From contig NZ_PPPX01000011.1 of the NCBI RefSeq assembly GCF_002902305.1, forward strand, positions 190,506-246,673: 56,168 bases of DNA, given 5' to 3'. The notes below the pieces were generated by a model, which saw only the letters and a list, made by a program, of their open reading frames with translations, was not told the origin of the DNA and ran no database searches. How positions within the stretch are numbered: position 1 is the first letter of the stretch; each line of letters begins with the position of its first letter. A program made the position numbers and the translations under genes. Source of the DNA: Staphylococcus argensis. Its GTDB lineage: Bacteria; Bacillota; Bacilli; Staphylococcales; Staphylococcaceae. Positions 37,116 through 45,961 of the stretch are shown piece after piece.

Positions 37116-37931
37116 CTATTTTTCAAAAGCATCGCGTCGCCCGTTCACATAAGCATAAACTAAGCCGACAAAGATACCGCCACCAATATAGTTACCGATA
37201 AACGCAAAGACGATATTTTTCAATACATGTAACCAATTCGCACCATCGAAGTTATAGAATAACATACCCGCGTATAAACCTGCGTTGAAGACAACGTGTT
37301 CGTAACCCATAAACACAAAGACCACTACGCCACAAGCAATAAAGAACGCTTTAGATAAACCGTCTTTAAATAACATTGATACGTAGATACCAATATTAAT
37401 AAAGAAGTTACAGAAGATCCCTTTGACTAAAATCGCATACCAAGTCGACTCCACTGTCTTCGTTGAGACCGTCTTTGTCAACGCAGTAATCATTTCTGGT
37501 GTCATCACATGTGTGAAGCGCATTAATCCAAATAAGATGAGTCCGCCGACAATATTAAATAAGAAACAGTAGAAGACGATGTACATAATCTTGCGCAATG
37601 TGATCGCTCGATAATAATACCCCACCGTCACATACATAAAGTTACTCGTCAGTAATTCCGAGTTGGTTAAGACGATGAGCACGAGCGCTAAACTGAACGA
37701 GATTGCCCCAAGGATATTGATTAGCCCTACTGGTGTCCCAGCGAATTGCGTCTTGATGGCTAACATAAAGACCGTCACAATCGCGAGTAAGAACCCAGAC
37801 ATCATCGCTTTCACTGCGTAACGTCCTGGCGTCTTGGTGATCATCACATCTTTCATTTGAGACTGATGCATCGCACTTTCAGCTATCGCCCTTGATGTAT
37901 AGGTGTCATTCACAGTCTTGTTGTTTTTCAT
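37116..37931 (-). CDS. nirC: formate/nitrite transporter family channel, NirC-type
   Basis: 271 aa from ATG 37931 (gaggggga 7 bp upstream). Six membrane helices with FNT signatures: LTNSELLTSNFMYV (first, helix-broken motif) and KGIFCNFFINIG, and a conserved His in GYEHVVFNAGLYAG. It moves nitrite or formate across the membrane. Proximity to the nir operon favours nitrite, as annotated in S. carnosus. A minus-strand TATACAAT lies upstream; no good NreC or Rex site was seen there. Confidence 0.88.
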   Translation of the reverse strand: MKNNKTVNDTYTSRAIAESAMHQSQMKDVMITKTPGRYAVKAMMSGFLLAIVTVFMLAIKTQFAGTPVGLINILGAISFSLALVLIVLTNSELLTSNFMYVTVGYYYRAITLRKIMYIVFYCFLFNIVGGLILFGLMRFTHVMTPEMITALTKTVSTKTVESTWYAILVKGIFCNFFINIGIYVSMLFKDGLSKAFFIACGVVVFVFMGYEHVVFNAGLYAGMLFYNFDGANWLHVLKNIVFAFIGNYIGGGIFVGLVYAYVNGRRDAFEK

Positions 37932-38056
37932 AATATTCCCCCTCAAATTCTTCATATATAAACTCTATTGTATAGAATTTAAGCCACTATGGGAATGTTT
38001 ATTTTATGTAAAATGTAAACGTCACAGCGATAGTTCTTTCTCCTGTAGATATAAAA

Positions 38057-38126
38057 ATAAGTCGACCCTCGAGATAGCCTAGGGTAATCCTGTCCCTGAC
38101 CTATTCCATCTCAAAGGTCGACTTTA
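38057..38126 (-). terminator. large terminator hairpin of the 57-aa membrane protein gene
   Basis: AAGTCGACC / GGTCGACTT outer stem, GAGAT / ATCTC next, and an inner ATAG..CAGGG / CCCTA..CTAT stem. Followed by TTATTTTTATAT on the minus strand. The structure is more elaborate than a simple terminator. Confidence 0.7.
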
Positions 38127-38163
38127 ATTAAGTACATGATTAAAATATCATCTTGTACTTAGA

Positions 38164-38337
38164 TTACTTTTTAAATTTAGAGAAAAGACGTAAACCGTAT
38201 GCGAAAAGCCCATATCCTGCTAACGTACGAACAGTCCATTTGAGGAATGGTTTCCCATCAAGTTTACATGTCACAAGTGTTGGTATGAGTGTACTTAGCA
38301 CGTAAAGCACTAAGACTTTGATGTAACGTTTAGTCAA
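38164..38337 (-). CDS. small membrane protein, unrecognised
   Basis: 57 aa from TTG 38337. An in-frame GTG at 38346 is part of the ribosome site agaggtgaag. It has two hydrophobic segments (about 6-23 and 36-50), Lys-rich ends (FSKFKK) and a single Cys. I do not recognise the family. The ribosome site, terminator and clean spacing make it a credible real gene. Confidence 0.6.
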   Translation of the reverse strand: MTKRYIKVLVLYVLSTLIPTLVTCKLDGKPFLKWTVRTLAGYGLFAYGLRLFSKFKK

Positions 38338-38417
38338 GCCCTTCACCTCTTTTCACACCCATTATACACCGTTTTCAAGTGAGAACCTATATCATTTACT
38401 AAACAATTTCGACTAAT

Positions 38418-38897
38418 TTATGAAGATAAGTTGCGTAACAATGTTTCTAAATTATCGAAAGTACTATTCATCCCTGCTTCGAGATCCATATCAATCATCT
38501 GTTGAACCATTTCAGCGCTCGGTAATTCAGACGTTGCAACGAGCTCAGTCACACCTTGACCGATATCGTTAAGTTGCACCGTATTGTACATGCCTGGCAC
38601 TTCTTTATTGATGTTACCATTCTCATCTGCGAAATAATCTTCATAAGCAATATAGGTAGGCTGATCAAATTCTTGATATTTCGTCACGGTGTAACTCTTT
38701 CCTTGAGGTGTTGCAATTGAGAAGAAGCCTTCCCCACCTTCTTGCACTTCGAAGCGATACACTTTCGTCGTACCGTTTTCTGGATGGAACCATTGTTCAA
38801 ATAAATCTTTGTTTGTATATGCTTTGAAGATATCTTCAGGGCTTGCATTGAAATTTCTTTTAAAGATTATTTTATTACGATCTACTTCGATACCCAC
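38418..38897 (-). CDS. SRPBCC/AHSA1-family protein
   Basis: 159 aa from GTG 38897 with aaggagg 8 bp upstream. START-like fold of the Hsp90-ATPase-activator (AHSA1) type: KRNFNASPEDIFKAYTNKDL with WFHPENG, EGGEGFFSI in the middle and a long C-terminal helix (MIDMDLEAGMNSTFDNLETL). Such bacterial proteins are thought to bind hydrophobic ligands; the specific role is unknown. Not in an obvious operon. Confidence 0.8.
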   Translation of the reverse strand: MGIEVDRNKIIFKRNFNASPEDIFKAYTNKDLFEQWFHPENGTTKVYRFEVQEGGEGFFSIATPQGKSYTVTKYQEFDQPTYIAYEDYFADENGNINKEVPGMYNTVQLNDIGQGVTELVATSELPSAEMVQQMIDMDLEAGMNSTFDNLETLLRNLSS

Positions 38898-39388
38898 AGT
38901 GATGTCCTCCTTGTTAATAAATTTTTGTAAAATGTGATCTTATTTATTAGTGAATATTTAAGCCTATTCAGTGTTTTCCCGTTTTGTGGTAAAGCAGACA
39001 TAGGTAGTGGAAAGAAATAATGGGAATTTTTTAGTGGAAGCGTTTATTGTGAGTGCAGAAGTCTGCATAAGATAAATCAATTATAAGGATTCGTTCAACA
39101 ATCCGACGCAAATTATAATATAAATTATGTTTATAATTTACAATCACCTACGGATAGAGTATACTTAAGTCAAGATCAATAGCGTAGATGTTAGTCATAC
39201 CGACTAATGGACACTTTATTGATTAACACCATCAACTTGCTTTATGATTAAATGAAGCTCAATAGCTAAGTTGAAAAATGCACAAGTGTTGCTACCACCT
39301 GTGGCAAGTAAATCCGTTCGAAAGACAGTAGCTTCTAATATTCTTAAAACTAAAGTTGTGATGGTTATTTTTTGTTGCTTAAATTAAC
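38898..39388. other. gene-free region, possible non-coding transcript
   Basis: About 490 bp without a plausible protein gene. A very AT-rich stretch at 39105-39150 could hold plus-strand promoters. The sequence then runs with moderate GC to the hairpin at 39389-39428, which can terminate on both strands. A small plus-strand RNA of roughly 250 nt is possible, but I found no match to a known staphylococcal RNA. Confidence 0.3.
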
Positions 39389-39428
39389 AAAGAGGAACGA
39401 TGGTTAGACAACGCCATCGTTCCTCTTT
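39389..39428. terminator. terminator after the YceI-family gene (possibly bidirectional)
   Basis: AAAGAGGAACGATGG / CCATCGTTCCTCTTT, 15-bp perfect stem with a 10-nt loop. Moderately T-rich on both exits. Confidence 0.85.
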
Positions 39429-39440
39429 ATATTTACATAA

Positions 39441-39956
39441 TTATTCTTTTACTTCGAACTCTGCACTAAGTTCAAACTGAACATTTTTACCTAAAAGTAA
39501 GCCACCTGTTTCGAGTTGTTGGTTAAAAGTAATACCGTATTTATCGCGGTCAAGCGCACCATTAATAACAAATCCAGCTGTTTGTGCGTCATTCATTGGA
39601 TTCTTGCTAATACCTTCATAATGAAGGTCGAACGTTTCTTCGTGTGTCTCACCTTTCAATGTCACGTCGCCTGTTACTTTACCTTCTGAAACTTCTTTAA
39701 TCTCGAAAGTCATTTCTGGATATTGCTCTGCGTCGAAGAAGTCACTACTTAATAAGTGATTGTCACGATCTTTAATGGGTGTATCGATAGATTTAATTTG
39801 AATTGTAAATTGTCCTTTCAACGTACTTAAGTCGTTAAGATCACCTTCGATATTAGCATCGAAGTCATTGAAACGACCTTTCACGTTGGCGATAGCTAAG
39901 TGCTTGATAGAGAATTCAACATTAGAATGGGCTGGGTCAAATTTAAATTGAGTCAT
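39441..39956 (-). CDS. yceI: YceI-family lipid-binding protein
   Basis: 171 aa. Lipocalin-like YceI fold: begins FKFDPAHSNVEFSIKHL, with SSDFFDAEQYPEMTFE in the middle and FVINGALDRDKYGI near the end. It lacks a signal peptide, so it is cytoplasmic, unlike many Gram-negative YceI proteins. It may bind an isoprenoid or amphiphilic molecule; the role is not established here. Strong promoter upstream (see 39974-40021). Confidence 0.88.
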   Translation of the reverse strand: MTQFKFDPAHSNVEFSIKHLAIANVKGRFNDFDANIEGDLNDLSTLKGQFTIQIKSIDTPIKDRDNHLLSSDFFDAEQYPEMTFEIKEVSEGKVTGDVTLKGETHEETFDLHYEGISKNPMNDAQTAGFVINGALDRDKYGITFNQQLETGGLLLGKNVQFELSAEFEVKE

Positions 39957-39973
39957 TAGAACTCCTCCTCGTT

Positions 39974-40021
39974 TATATCTTTAAGATATATTTATTATAC
40001 CTAATAATTATTTTATATCAA
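39974..40021 (-). promoter_or_regulatory. yceI promoter with a perfect 17-bp palindrome
   Basis: Minus strand: -35 TTGATA (40021-40016), 16-bp spacer, -10 TATAAT (39999-39994). TATATCTTTAAGATATA (39974-39990) is a palindrome centred just downstream of the -10, where a repressor would block transcription start. Its form suits a MarR-type regulator. The regulator is not in this window. Confidence 0.7.
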
Positions 40022-40130
40022 AGAAAATGCTCACGTTGTTATTTATATTTTCCCTACTCATTTATCACTTAAAACTTCGACTTCCAGTTATTCCAACTCA
40101 CCTTGCTTGCACTATCCCCAAAAATATAAA

Positions 40131-40199
40131 AACACCAATTTCCATAGTCGAGTTTGAGGTTTAATCTCTCATCAACACTCACTCTATAGAAATTGGTGC
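40131..40199 (-). terminator. terminator after dsbA
   Basis: AACACCAATTTC..ATAG / CTAT..GAAATTGGTG stem with a structured loop; T5 on the minus strand. Confidence 0.85.
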
Positions 40200-40207
40200 T
40201 CAATCTT

Positions 40208-40834
40208 CTAGTTATCTTTATTTTTTAAAGCCTTATCAATTTTAGTTTTATAGTTTTTATACTTGTACGGATCTTCAAGTTTCTCACCATTAATATAAAC
40301 GGTAGGCGCTTGTTTCACGTGATGCTTCTTGTAGCGCTCTTGATCTTTCTCAGCATCTTTCCAAGCTTGACTATCTTTCGTCTTATACGCTTTCTTGATC
40401 TGAGATTTCTTATCATCATCAAGATTGAGTTGATCAATTTCTGCATCTAACCGCTTCTCCGTTAACCACGTTTTTTCATCTTTCGGTTGCTGTTCAAAGA
40501 GTTGATGTAGAAACTGTAAATGTTTCTCAGGCGCAATTCGTTTCACCGCATGTTCTGCACGTGAACCCACGATTGAATCTTTACCGAGAAATGCCATATT
40601 CACAAATTGGTATTCAACATTCTTATTATGCAGATAGTCTTTCTTTAGTTTAGGCATGACGTTTTGATCTACCTTTTTACAATAAGGACATTTAATATCC
40701 GCATATTCGACAATCGTCACTTTCCCTTTTTGATGATGCGAAGAATGACTCGCTTTATCTTGTTGTGACTGACAACTCACCAGTATCAATAATGCGCTTA
40801 AGGTGAGAAGTATTAAACCTATCCCTTTCTTCAT
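40208..40834 (-). CDS. dsbA: thiol-disulfide oxidoreductase DsbA, lipoprotein type
   Basis: 208 aa. Signal peptide with lipobox LVSC, giving a membrane-anchored lipoprotein. Thioredoxin fold with active site CPYC in YADIKCPYCKK and the inserted helical domain of DsbA. The cis-Pro loop is QAPTVYING (S. aureus DsbA has TTPT as I recall). It resembles S. aureus DsbA closely (FLGKDSIVGSRA). It oxidises secreted proteins. It starts 18 bp after the upstream lipoprotein gene, so the two are co-transcribed. Confidence 0.9.
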   Translation of the reverse strand: MKKGIGLILLTLSALLILVSCQSQQDKASHSSHHQKGKVTIVEYADIKCPYCKKVDQNVMPKLKKDYLHNKNVEYQFVNMAFLGKDSIVGSRAEHAVKRIAPEKHLQFLHQLFEQQPKDEKTWLTEKRLDAEIDQLNLDDDKKSQIKKAYKTKDSQAWKDAEKDQERYKKHHVKQAPTVYINGEKLEDPYKYKNYKTKIDKALKNKDN

Positions 40835-40852
40835 TGCTTCACCTGATTTCTA

Positions 40853-41227
40853 TTAATCTGCGTCATCACTGTCCAAATTCTCTTCTTTGTAGCTCTCTTC
40901 ATGATTGTGCATATAACCTTTGACGTTAAAGTGTTCTTGATAATGTGCTTTCTTGCCTTTAATTTCGTAAGCATAATAGTGTACCTCATCATCATCACGA
41001 AGTGGTTTATATGCAATTACGACGTATTTCCCCTTTTCGTAGACGTAAATATTCGCTTTGTTCTTATCGAACTTCTTATCTACGTCACCTTTCTCACTCT
41101 TCGCCAGCTTATGTTGGTAAGCTTGTTGTTTATCAACTGCTTTATCGATGCTGCTCGTATATTTACTGCTGCTACAACTTGCTAAGATGAGTGTTGCAGC
41201 TGCAATTGTGAATACCAATCTCTTCAA
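40853..41227 (-). CDS. cystatin-like fold lipoprotein (DUF4467-like)
   Basis: 124 aa from TTG 41227, which follows aggagag; a longer in-frame start at 41284 would spoil the signal peptide. Lipobox ILASC. The mature part has a helix (SSIDKAVDKQQAYQHKL) followed by strands (ANIYVYEKGKYVVIAY, EVHYYAYEIKGKKAHY), the layout of small staphylococcal cystatin-fold lipoproteins. The acidic tail (EENLDSDDAD) is notable. It forms an operon with dsbA; function unknown. Confidence 0.75.
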   Translation of the reverse strand: MKRLVFTIAAATLILASCSSSKYTSSIDKAVDKQQAYQHKLAKSEKGDVDKKFDKNKANIYVYEKGKYVVIAYKPLRDDDEVHYYAYEIKGKKAHYQEHFNVKGYMHNHEESYKEENLDSDDAD

Positions 41228-41499
41228 ACTTATCTCTCCTATTTCTGTTATACCTTGTATAGTAATGATAAGTGATAACCACATTTTTCGCCAATAGTTT
41301 TCTACTTTCTTGACGCTTTTTCATATCTAGTTAAAATACAATTACTTAAATTTAATATTTAAATTATCTTTACCGAGAGTAAAAATAAAATTAACACTTT
41401 TATTATATAATAAGGTGTAATGTTCTCTCGGATTTGATAGACTACTTTTGTACTACTCTATTTTACGAAAAATACGAATGAGAAACATGGGGGATTGAA

Positions 41500-42744
41500 A
41501 TGAAATTTGTACAGATATCAGAAGATGAATTTTCGACTTACATGGAAGATCATTTTTCGCATTATACACAAAGTTTAGCTAACTATCGGCATTTAACTCA
41601 TCAGCACGGGAGAGCACACTTGCTTGGCGTTAAGAACGACAACGGTCAAGTCATCGCTGCCGGTTTATTCTCAGAAGCCCGTGCACTGAAATTCTATAAA
41701 TACTTCTACAGTCAACGCGGTCCTGTCATGGACTATACGAATATAGAACTTGTCGATTTCTACTTCCGCTCACTTACGGATTATTTGAAGCAACATAACT
41801 GTCTTTTTGTACGTGTGGATCCTTATATACTGGAGAATCTGCACACTGCTGATGGTGAAATTATAGAAAGTTACGATCGACGTATGCTTATCCGTACGCT
41901 AGAAAGTTTAGGCTATCGTCATCAAGGTTATACGCGTGGATATTCTAAAATTAGCCAAATTCGTTGGCTTTCAGTGTTAGATTTACAAGATAAGTCAGAA
42001 AAACAACTTTTAAAAGAAATGGATTATCAAACACGTCGAAATATCAAAAAGACAGATCAAATGGGTGTGCAAATTCGCACATTATCCATTGATGAAACGC
42101 CGAAATTCTACGAATTGATGAAAATGGCTGAAGAGAAACACGGATTCACATTCCGCGACGAAGCGTATTACCGCAATCTCCAACGTGTGTACGATGGTCA
42201 AATTTTACTACAACTCGCCTATATCAATCTCGAAGATTACGTACAAAAGCTCGACGTGAAATTGCAACAACTTCAGGCACAGTATAAAGATGTGCAAAAG
42301 CAGTTGGAAGAAAGCCCAAATTCTAAGAAACAGAAGACGAAAGCCACACAATTAGAACAACAAATTCAAAGTACGAAACGTAAAATTGATGAAACGAAAC
42401 AACGTATCGAGACGGATGGTACTGAGCTCAACCTTGCTTCCGCGGTCTACATATATAATGACCACGAAATGTACTATCTCTCAAGTGGTTCTAACCCTGC
42501 ATACAACCGCTATATGGGTGCATATGCATTACAGTGGGAAATGATTAAATTTGCGAAAGCCCACGGTATTGATCGTTACAATTTCTATGGTGTGACAGGC
42601 GATTTCTCAGAAGACGCAGAGGACTATGGCGTTCAACAATTCAAGAAAGGCTTTAATGCGCAAGTTGAAGAATATATCGGCGATTTCATTAAAGTTGTGA
42701 AACCAGGTGTTTACCGCTTAGGTCAGTTAGCACGCCAAATATAA
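41500..42744 (+). CDS. fmhA: FemABX-family aminoacyltransferase FmhA
   Basis: 414 aa. Two GNAT-like domains, with a charged coiled coil at about 243-307 (KLDVKLQQLQAQYKDVQ onward) inserted as in FemA/FemB, where it binds tRNA. Conserved C-terminal YLSSGSNPAYNRYMGAYALQ and FYGVTGDFSEDAEDYGVQQF. FemABX proteins add amino acids from aminoacyl-tRNA to the peptidoglycan cross-bridge. Which residue FmhA adds is not settled. ATG 41500 follows ggggga. It is divergent from the lipoprotein/dsbA pair. Confidence 0.88.
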   Translation: MKFVQISEDEFSTYMEDHFSHYTQSLANYRHLTHQHGRAHLLGVKNDNGQVIAAGLFSEARALKFYKYFYSQRGPVMDYTNIELVDFYFRSLTDYLKQHNCLFVRVDPYILENLHTADGEIIESYDRRMLIRTLESLGYRHQGYTRGYSKISQIRWLSVLDLQDKSEKQLLKEMDYQTRRNIKKTDQMGVQIRTLSIDETPKFYELMKMAEEKHGFTFRDEAYYRNLQRVYDGQILLQLAYINLEDYVQKLDVKLQQLQAQYKDVQKQLEESPNSKKQKTKATQLEQQIQSTKRKIDETKQRIETDGTELNLASAVYIYNDHEMYYLSSGSNPAYNRYMGAYALQWEMIKFAKAHGIDRYNFYGVTGDFSEDAEDYGVQQFKKGFNAQVEEYIGDFIKVVKPGVYRLGQLARQI

Positions 42745-42774
42745 TAATGAACTTCAAATTCGGTTTAAAATAAA

Positions 42775-42816
42775 AGTGACCCGTCAATGAATCACACGCA
42801 TTCATCGATGGGTCAT
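42775..42816. terminator. terminator between convergent fmhA and ASCH genes
   Basis: GTGACCC..ATGAAT / ATTCAT..GGGTCAT stem with a short loop, then TTTCT. Confidence 0.8.
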
Positions 42817-42853
42817 TTCTATTAAATTTCTCTATTTCTTAAAAGTCAGACCC

Positions 42854-43201
42854 TCATTCAATCCGCTTCACTCGAAATGAAACAGCGCCATATTCGAGTT
42901 CTTCTGCCTGGCTATAAATTTGATAAATTTCTGCGAGTTTCTGGGAAAGTTGATAATCTTCTGGTACACCTATTTCTTCATTATCGTAATACTTCAGTAA
43001 CTCTTGAAAGGAATCAAACTGTACACGCTCTAACACTTCTACTTTAAAAGATTGATCTGCATTCTCTAAATTCGTGAATTGAATGGTATCTCCGTTTTGC
43101 ACAGCTTGGCGTTTCTCATCATTTAATCTTATTTCTACCGTCTTCGTTCCTGCAAGCATCAATTGAAAGGGTTTGTCGTATAATCGCATCTTATGTTCCA
43201 T
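42854..43201 (-). CDS. ASCH-domain protein
   Basis: 115 aa from the second of two adjacent ATGs (43201), which has the better spacing to ggaggg; 43204 is the alternative. ASCH fold with the signature KPFQLMLAGTKTVEIRLND (Gly-x-Lys and the E-x-R of the putative RNA-binding cleft). Such proteins are proposed to bind or act on RNA or modified nucleosides. Single gene; function unknown. Confidence 0.8.
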   Translation of the reverse strand: MEHKMRLYDKPFQLMLAGTKTVEIRLNDEKRQAVQNGDTIQFTNLENADQSFKVEVLERVQFDSFQELLKYYDNEEIGVPEDYQLSQKLAEIYQIYSQAEELEYGAVSFRVKRIE

Positions 43202-43274
43202 CATTGCCCTCCATAAATGATTATTTCAACTTCATTATAGCAAGTTTCCTATTCTGACGGATAGCACTTTTATC

Positions 43275-44735
43275 CTATTGTGTCTCAGCTCGATTCTGCG
43301 CTGCATCGCGATCCGCTTGTTTCTTGCCTTTTAACATAAACACAGAAAGGAAACTAATAATTGAGATAATCACCGCAAACACGAAGGCGCCATGATAACC
43401 ACTGAGCAAGGCATCGTGTTGAATTTGGGCTGCCATCGCTTTCTTGTCTAAACCTTTGTAATCACTCATCGTCGGTTTGAATTGTTGCGCGACGTGAGAC
43501 ATAATCGTGATTAACACTGCCGTACCGATTGAGGCAGAAATTTGTTGAACTGTATTCGTCATGGAAGAACCATGGGCGTTGAGTTCAGGCTTGAGTTGGT
43601 TCATCGTATGTGTCATGAGTGGCATCAAGCCTAATGCAAGTCCAATCATCCGGATGGCATAAACCGTTGCGAGCACAATGACTGAACTGTCGCTGTCCAT
43701 AAAGACGAAGTAAGATGTGGTAATGATTACGATCAACATGCCTACTAAACCGAGAACTTTCGCTCCGAATTTCTCGAATAAGATACCGCCTACGATGGAC
43801 ATGACACCCATCACGAGTGCACCAGGCAACAGTATAAGTCCTGATTCCAGAGCAGGTTTGCCCATGATATTTTGCACGAACATCGGTAAAATGGTTTCAG
43901 AGCCAATCATGGATATCATCGTAAAGGCCATGATCGTGAGACCTACAGCAAATTGTTTATTCGCAAACACACTAAAGTTGAGTAATGGTGTTTCAAGTTT
44001 CGTCTGACGATAGATGAACAGAATCACTAAGATCAAACCACCGATGACTGTCGTGAGTACAATAGGATCATCCCAACCGTCACGTGAAATAGAACTTGTG
44101 CCGTAAAGCAGTCCTCCGAAACCGAAGACGGAAAGAATAATCGATAGAAGGTCGATAGGCACTTTACGATTCGTACCTACATTTTTAACAAACTTAAGCG
44201 CTAATAAGAACGTAATCGCTGCAATTGGTGCCACCACGTGGAAGAGCGAGCGCCAATTGAAGTATTCTACGAGATAGCCAGAAAGCGTAGGTCCTATCGC
44301 AGGTGCCAGCATAATAACAAGGCCAAATATTCCCATATACTTTCCTCGCTCGTGGGGTTCAAAGATATCGAGCATCGTCGTCATCATCAATGGCATCATA
44401 ATACCAGATCCAAGCGCTTGAACGATTCGCGCAACTAATAGAACGGTAAATGTCGAACTAAATCCAGCGATGATAGTGCCGACGAAGAAGATCCCTATCG
44501 CTACGAGAAAGACTTGACGTGTCGTATAACGTTGAATAATCATGGCAGATAGCGGAATAACTACTCCGTTAGCAAGTAAGAATGCTGTCGTTAACCATTG
44601 AACCTGCGTATATTCAATGTGGAATGTGCGCATAACGCTAGGTAGTGCCGTGGTTAGTAGCGTTTCATTGAGTAGTCCAAAGAACCCGCCTAACAACATG
44701 ATGAGAATCATCGTCAGCTTTGCTTTTAAAGACAT
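43275..44735 (-). CDS. MFS multidrug efflux pump, DHA2 (14-helix) type
   Basis: 486 aa from ATG 44735 (agggagg upstream); the longer in-frame start at 44777 adds a hydrophilic leader without a ribosome site. DHA2 motifs: LNETLLTTALPSV in helix 1 (LD/NxTxxNVALP-type), RIVQALGSGIMMPL in helix 4 and GPTLSGYLVEYFNWRSLF in helix 5 (motif C). Similar to LmrB/EmrB-type drug exporters. Substrates cannot be told from sequence. Confidence 0.85.
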   Translation of the reverse strand: MSLKAKLTMILIMLLGGFFGLLNETLLTTALPSVMRTFHIEYTQVQWLTTAFLLANGVVIPLSAMIIQRYTTRQVFLVAIGIFFVGTIIAGFSSTFTVLLVARIVQALGSGIMMPLMMTTMLDIFEPHERGKYMGIFGLVIMLAPAIGPTLSGYLVEYFNWRSLFHVVAPIAAITFLLALKFVKNVGTNRKVPIDLLSIILSVFGFGGLLYGTSSISRDGWDDPIVLTTVIGGLILVILFIYRQTKLETPLLNFSVFANKQFAVGLTIMAFTMISMIGSETILPMFVQNIMGKPALESGLILLPGALVMGVMSIVGGILFEKFGAKVLGLVGMLIVIITTSYFVFMDSDSSVIVLATVYAIRMIGLALGLMPLMTHTMNQLKPELNAHGSSMTNTVQQISASIGTAVLITIMSHVAQQFKPTMSDYKGLDKKAMAAQIQHDALLSGYHGAFVFAVIISIISFLSVFMLKGKKQADRDAAQNRAETQ

Positions 44736-44879
44736 GAACTTTCCTCCCTTTCTTATGTAATAAGTCATTTGAGTCATATCATCGCATTATACAGACTTTC
44801 TACAACAAATACACTCATTTTGTTCTAATAATATTATTTAATGATATAGTCTAAGACAAACTTCAATAGCGTTAAATTT

Positions 44880-44975
44880 ATTTTCAACATTATGACTTTC
44901 GCTTGCTTGGGAGAAGCACAGAAATCTATAATCCTCCCCATAATAAAGCGAGTGATTTCTCCCACCTAATTCGCA
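44880..44975 (-). repeat. degraded compound B/A repeat
   Basis: ttttcaacattatgacttt then cgcttgcttgggagaagcac matches the reversed right end of the compound elements at 19892 and 45962, followed by ACAGAAATCTAT and then divergence. A truncated, decaying minus-orientation copy. Confidence 0.65.
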
Positions 44976-45019
44976 GTTTTATAAATTAATAAAGTATATA
45001 ACATGCTTCTACATAAATT

Positions 45020-45140
45020 AGAGCGATACTTCATGATACGTCTGCTTCCTTGATGATTATTCGAGTTCCTCAACTGCCTAAATGTCAGCTTCGAAACCTT
45101 CTTTACTCATCAGAAGTCACGTCTTCACAAGCATCGCTCT
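45020..45140 (-). repeat. long imperfect hairpin after gpmA
   Basis: AGAGCGAT (45020-45027) pairs with ATCGCTCT (45133-45140). Inward from these, acttcatgatacgt and acgtcttcacaagc also pair imperfectly, giving arms of roughly 30 nt. It probably ends gpmA transcription (minus strand), but is much longer than a normal terminator. Confidence 0.5.
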
Positions 45141-45152
45141 ACATTTCTCATA

Positions 45153-45839
45153 TTATAGATAGTATTTATCTTGTACTTTTAACTCATCATCTAATTCATA
45201 AATCAATGGTTTCCCCGTTTTAATTTCATAACCGACGATGTCTTCATCTGAAACGTCTTCAAGGTACTTAATCAGCGCGCGAAGTGAATTCCCATGTGCT
45301 GACACAAGAACAGTCTTATCAGCGAGCAATTGTTGTGAAATTTGATCGCTCCAGTAAGGAATCACTCGTTCAAGCGTATCTTTCAGACTTTCGGATTCTG
45401 GCATCACACGTCGATCTAAATGTTGATAACGGCGGTCTTTGAGATAATCATTGCGTTGTTCTTCACTCTGCTCTGGAGGCGCTGTATCATATGAACGTCG
45501 CCATATGTGTACTTGTTCTTCCCCGAATTCTTCACGCGCATCATCTTTGTTAAGACCTTGAAGTCCTCCATAATGACGTTCGTTCAAACGCCAACTTTTC
45601 TCAACTGGAAGGAAGAGTTGATCTGATTCTGCAAGTAAATGATATGTTGTGTTAATCGCACGTTTCAAGAGTGACGTAAACACGTAATCAATCTCAATTC
45701 CTTGTTCTTTCAATTTACGCCCTGACTCAATTGCTTCTTCGCGTCCTTGGTCTGAAAGGTCGACGTCTGCCCAACCTGTGAAGAGGTTCTTCGCATTCCA
45801 ATCACTTTGTCCATGTCTACATAATATGAGTTTTGGCAT
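45153..45839 (-). CDS. gpmA: 2,3-bisphosphoglycerate-dependent phosphoglycerate mutase
   Basis: 228 aa. LILCRHGQSDWN (phospho-His in RHG), FTGWADVDLSDQG, the catalytic region SWRLNERHYGGLQGLNK and the second His in VSAHGNSLRALIKYLE. All are features of dPGM. It interconverts 3- and 2-phosphoglycerate in glycolysis. A family B repeat and long spacer lie upstream. Confidence 0.93.
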   Translation of the reverse strand: MPKLILCRHGQSDWNAKNLFTGWADVDLSDQGREEAIESGRKLKEQGIEIDYVFTSLLKRAINTTYHLLAESDQLFLPVEKSWRLNERHYGGLQGLNKDDAREEFGEEQVHIWRRSYDTAPPEQSEEQRNDYLKDRRYQHLDRRVMPESESLKDTLERVIPYWSDQISQQLLADKTVLVSAHGNSLRALIKYLEDVSDEDIVGYEIKTGKPLIYELDDELKVQDKYYL

Positions 45840-45961
45840 ATAGATCCTTCTTTCTTTATTTAAAATGAATGTTGCCCTTCATTGAATTTATGACATTTTA
45901 GACTTACTAATATAAATTTGGTAGATAACGGTAAACTGAGTTAAATAACCTAATATATGCT

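Noticed and set aside
37932..38040. NreC or Rex site at the nirC-type gene
   Set aside because: The best strings (ccatagtgg; atgtaaaatgtaaacg) depart too far from either consensus, unlike narG and nirR.
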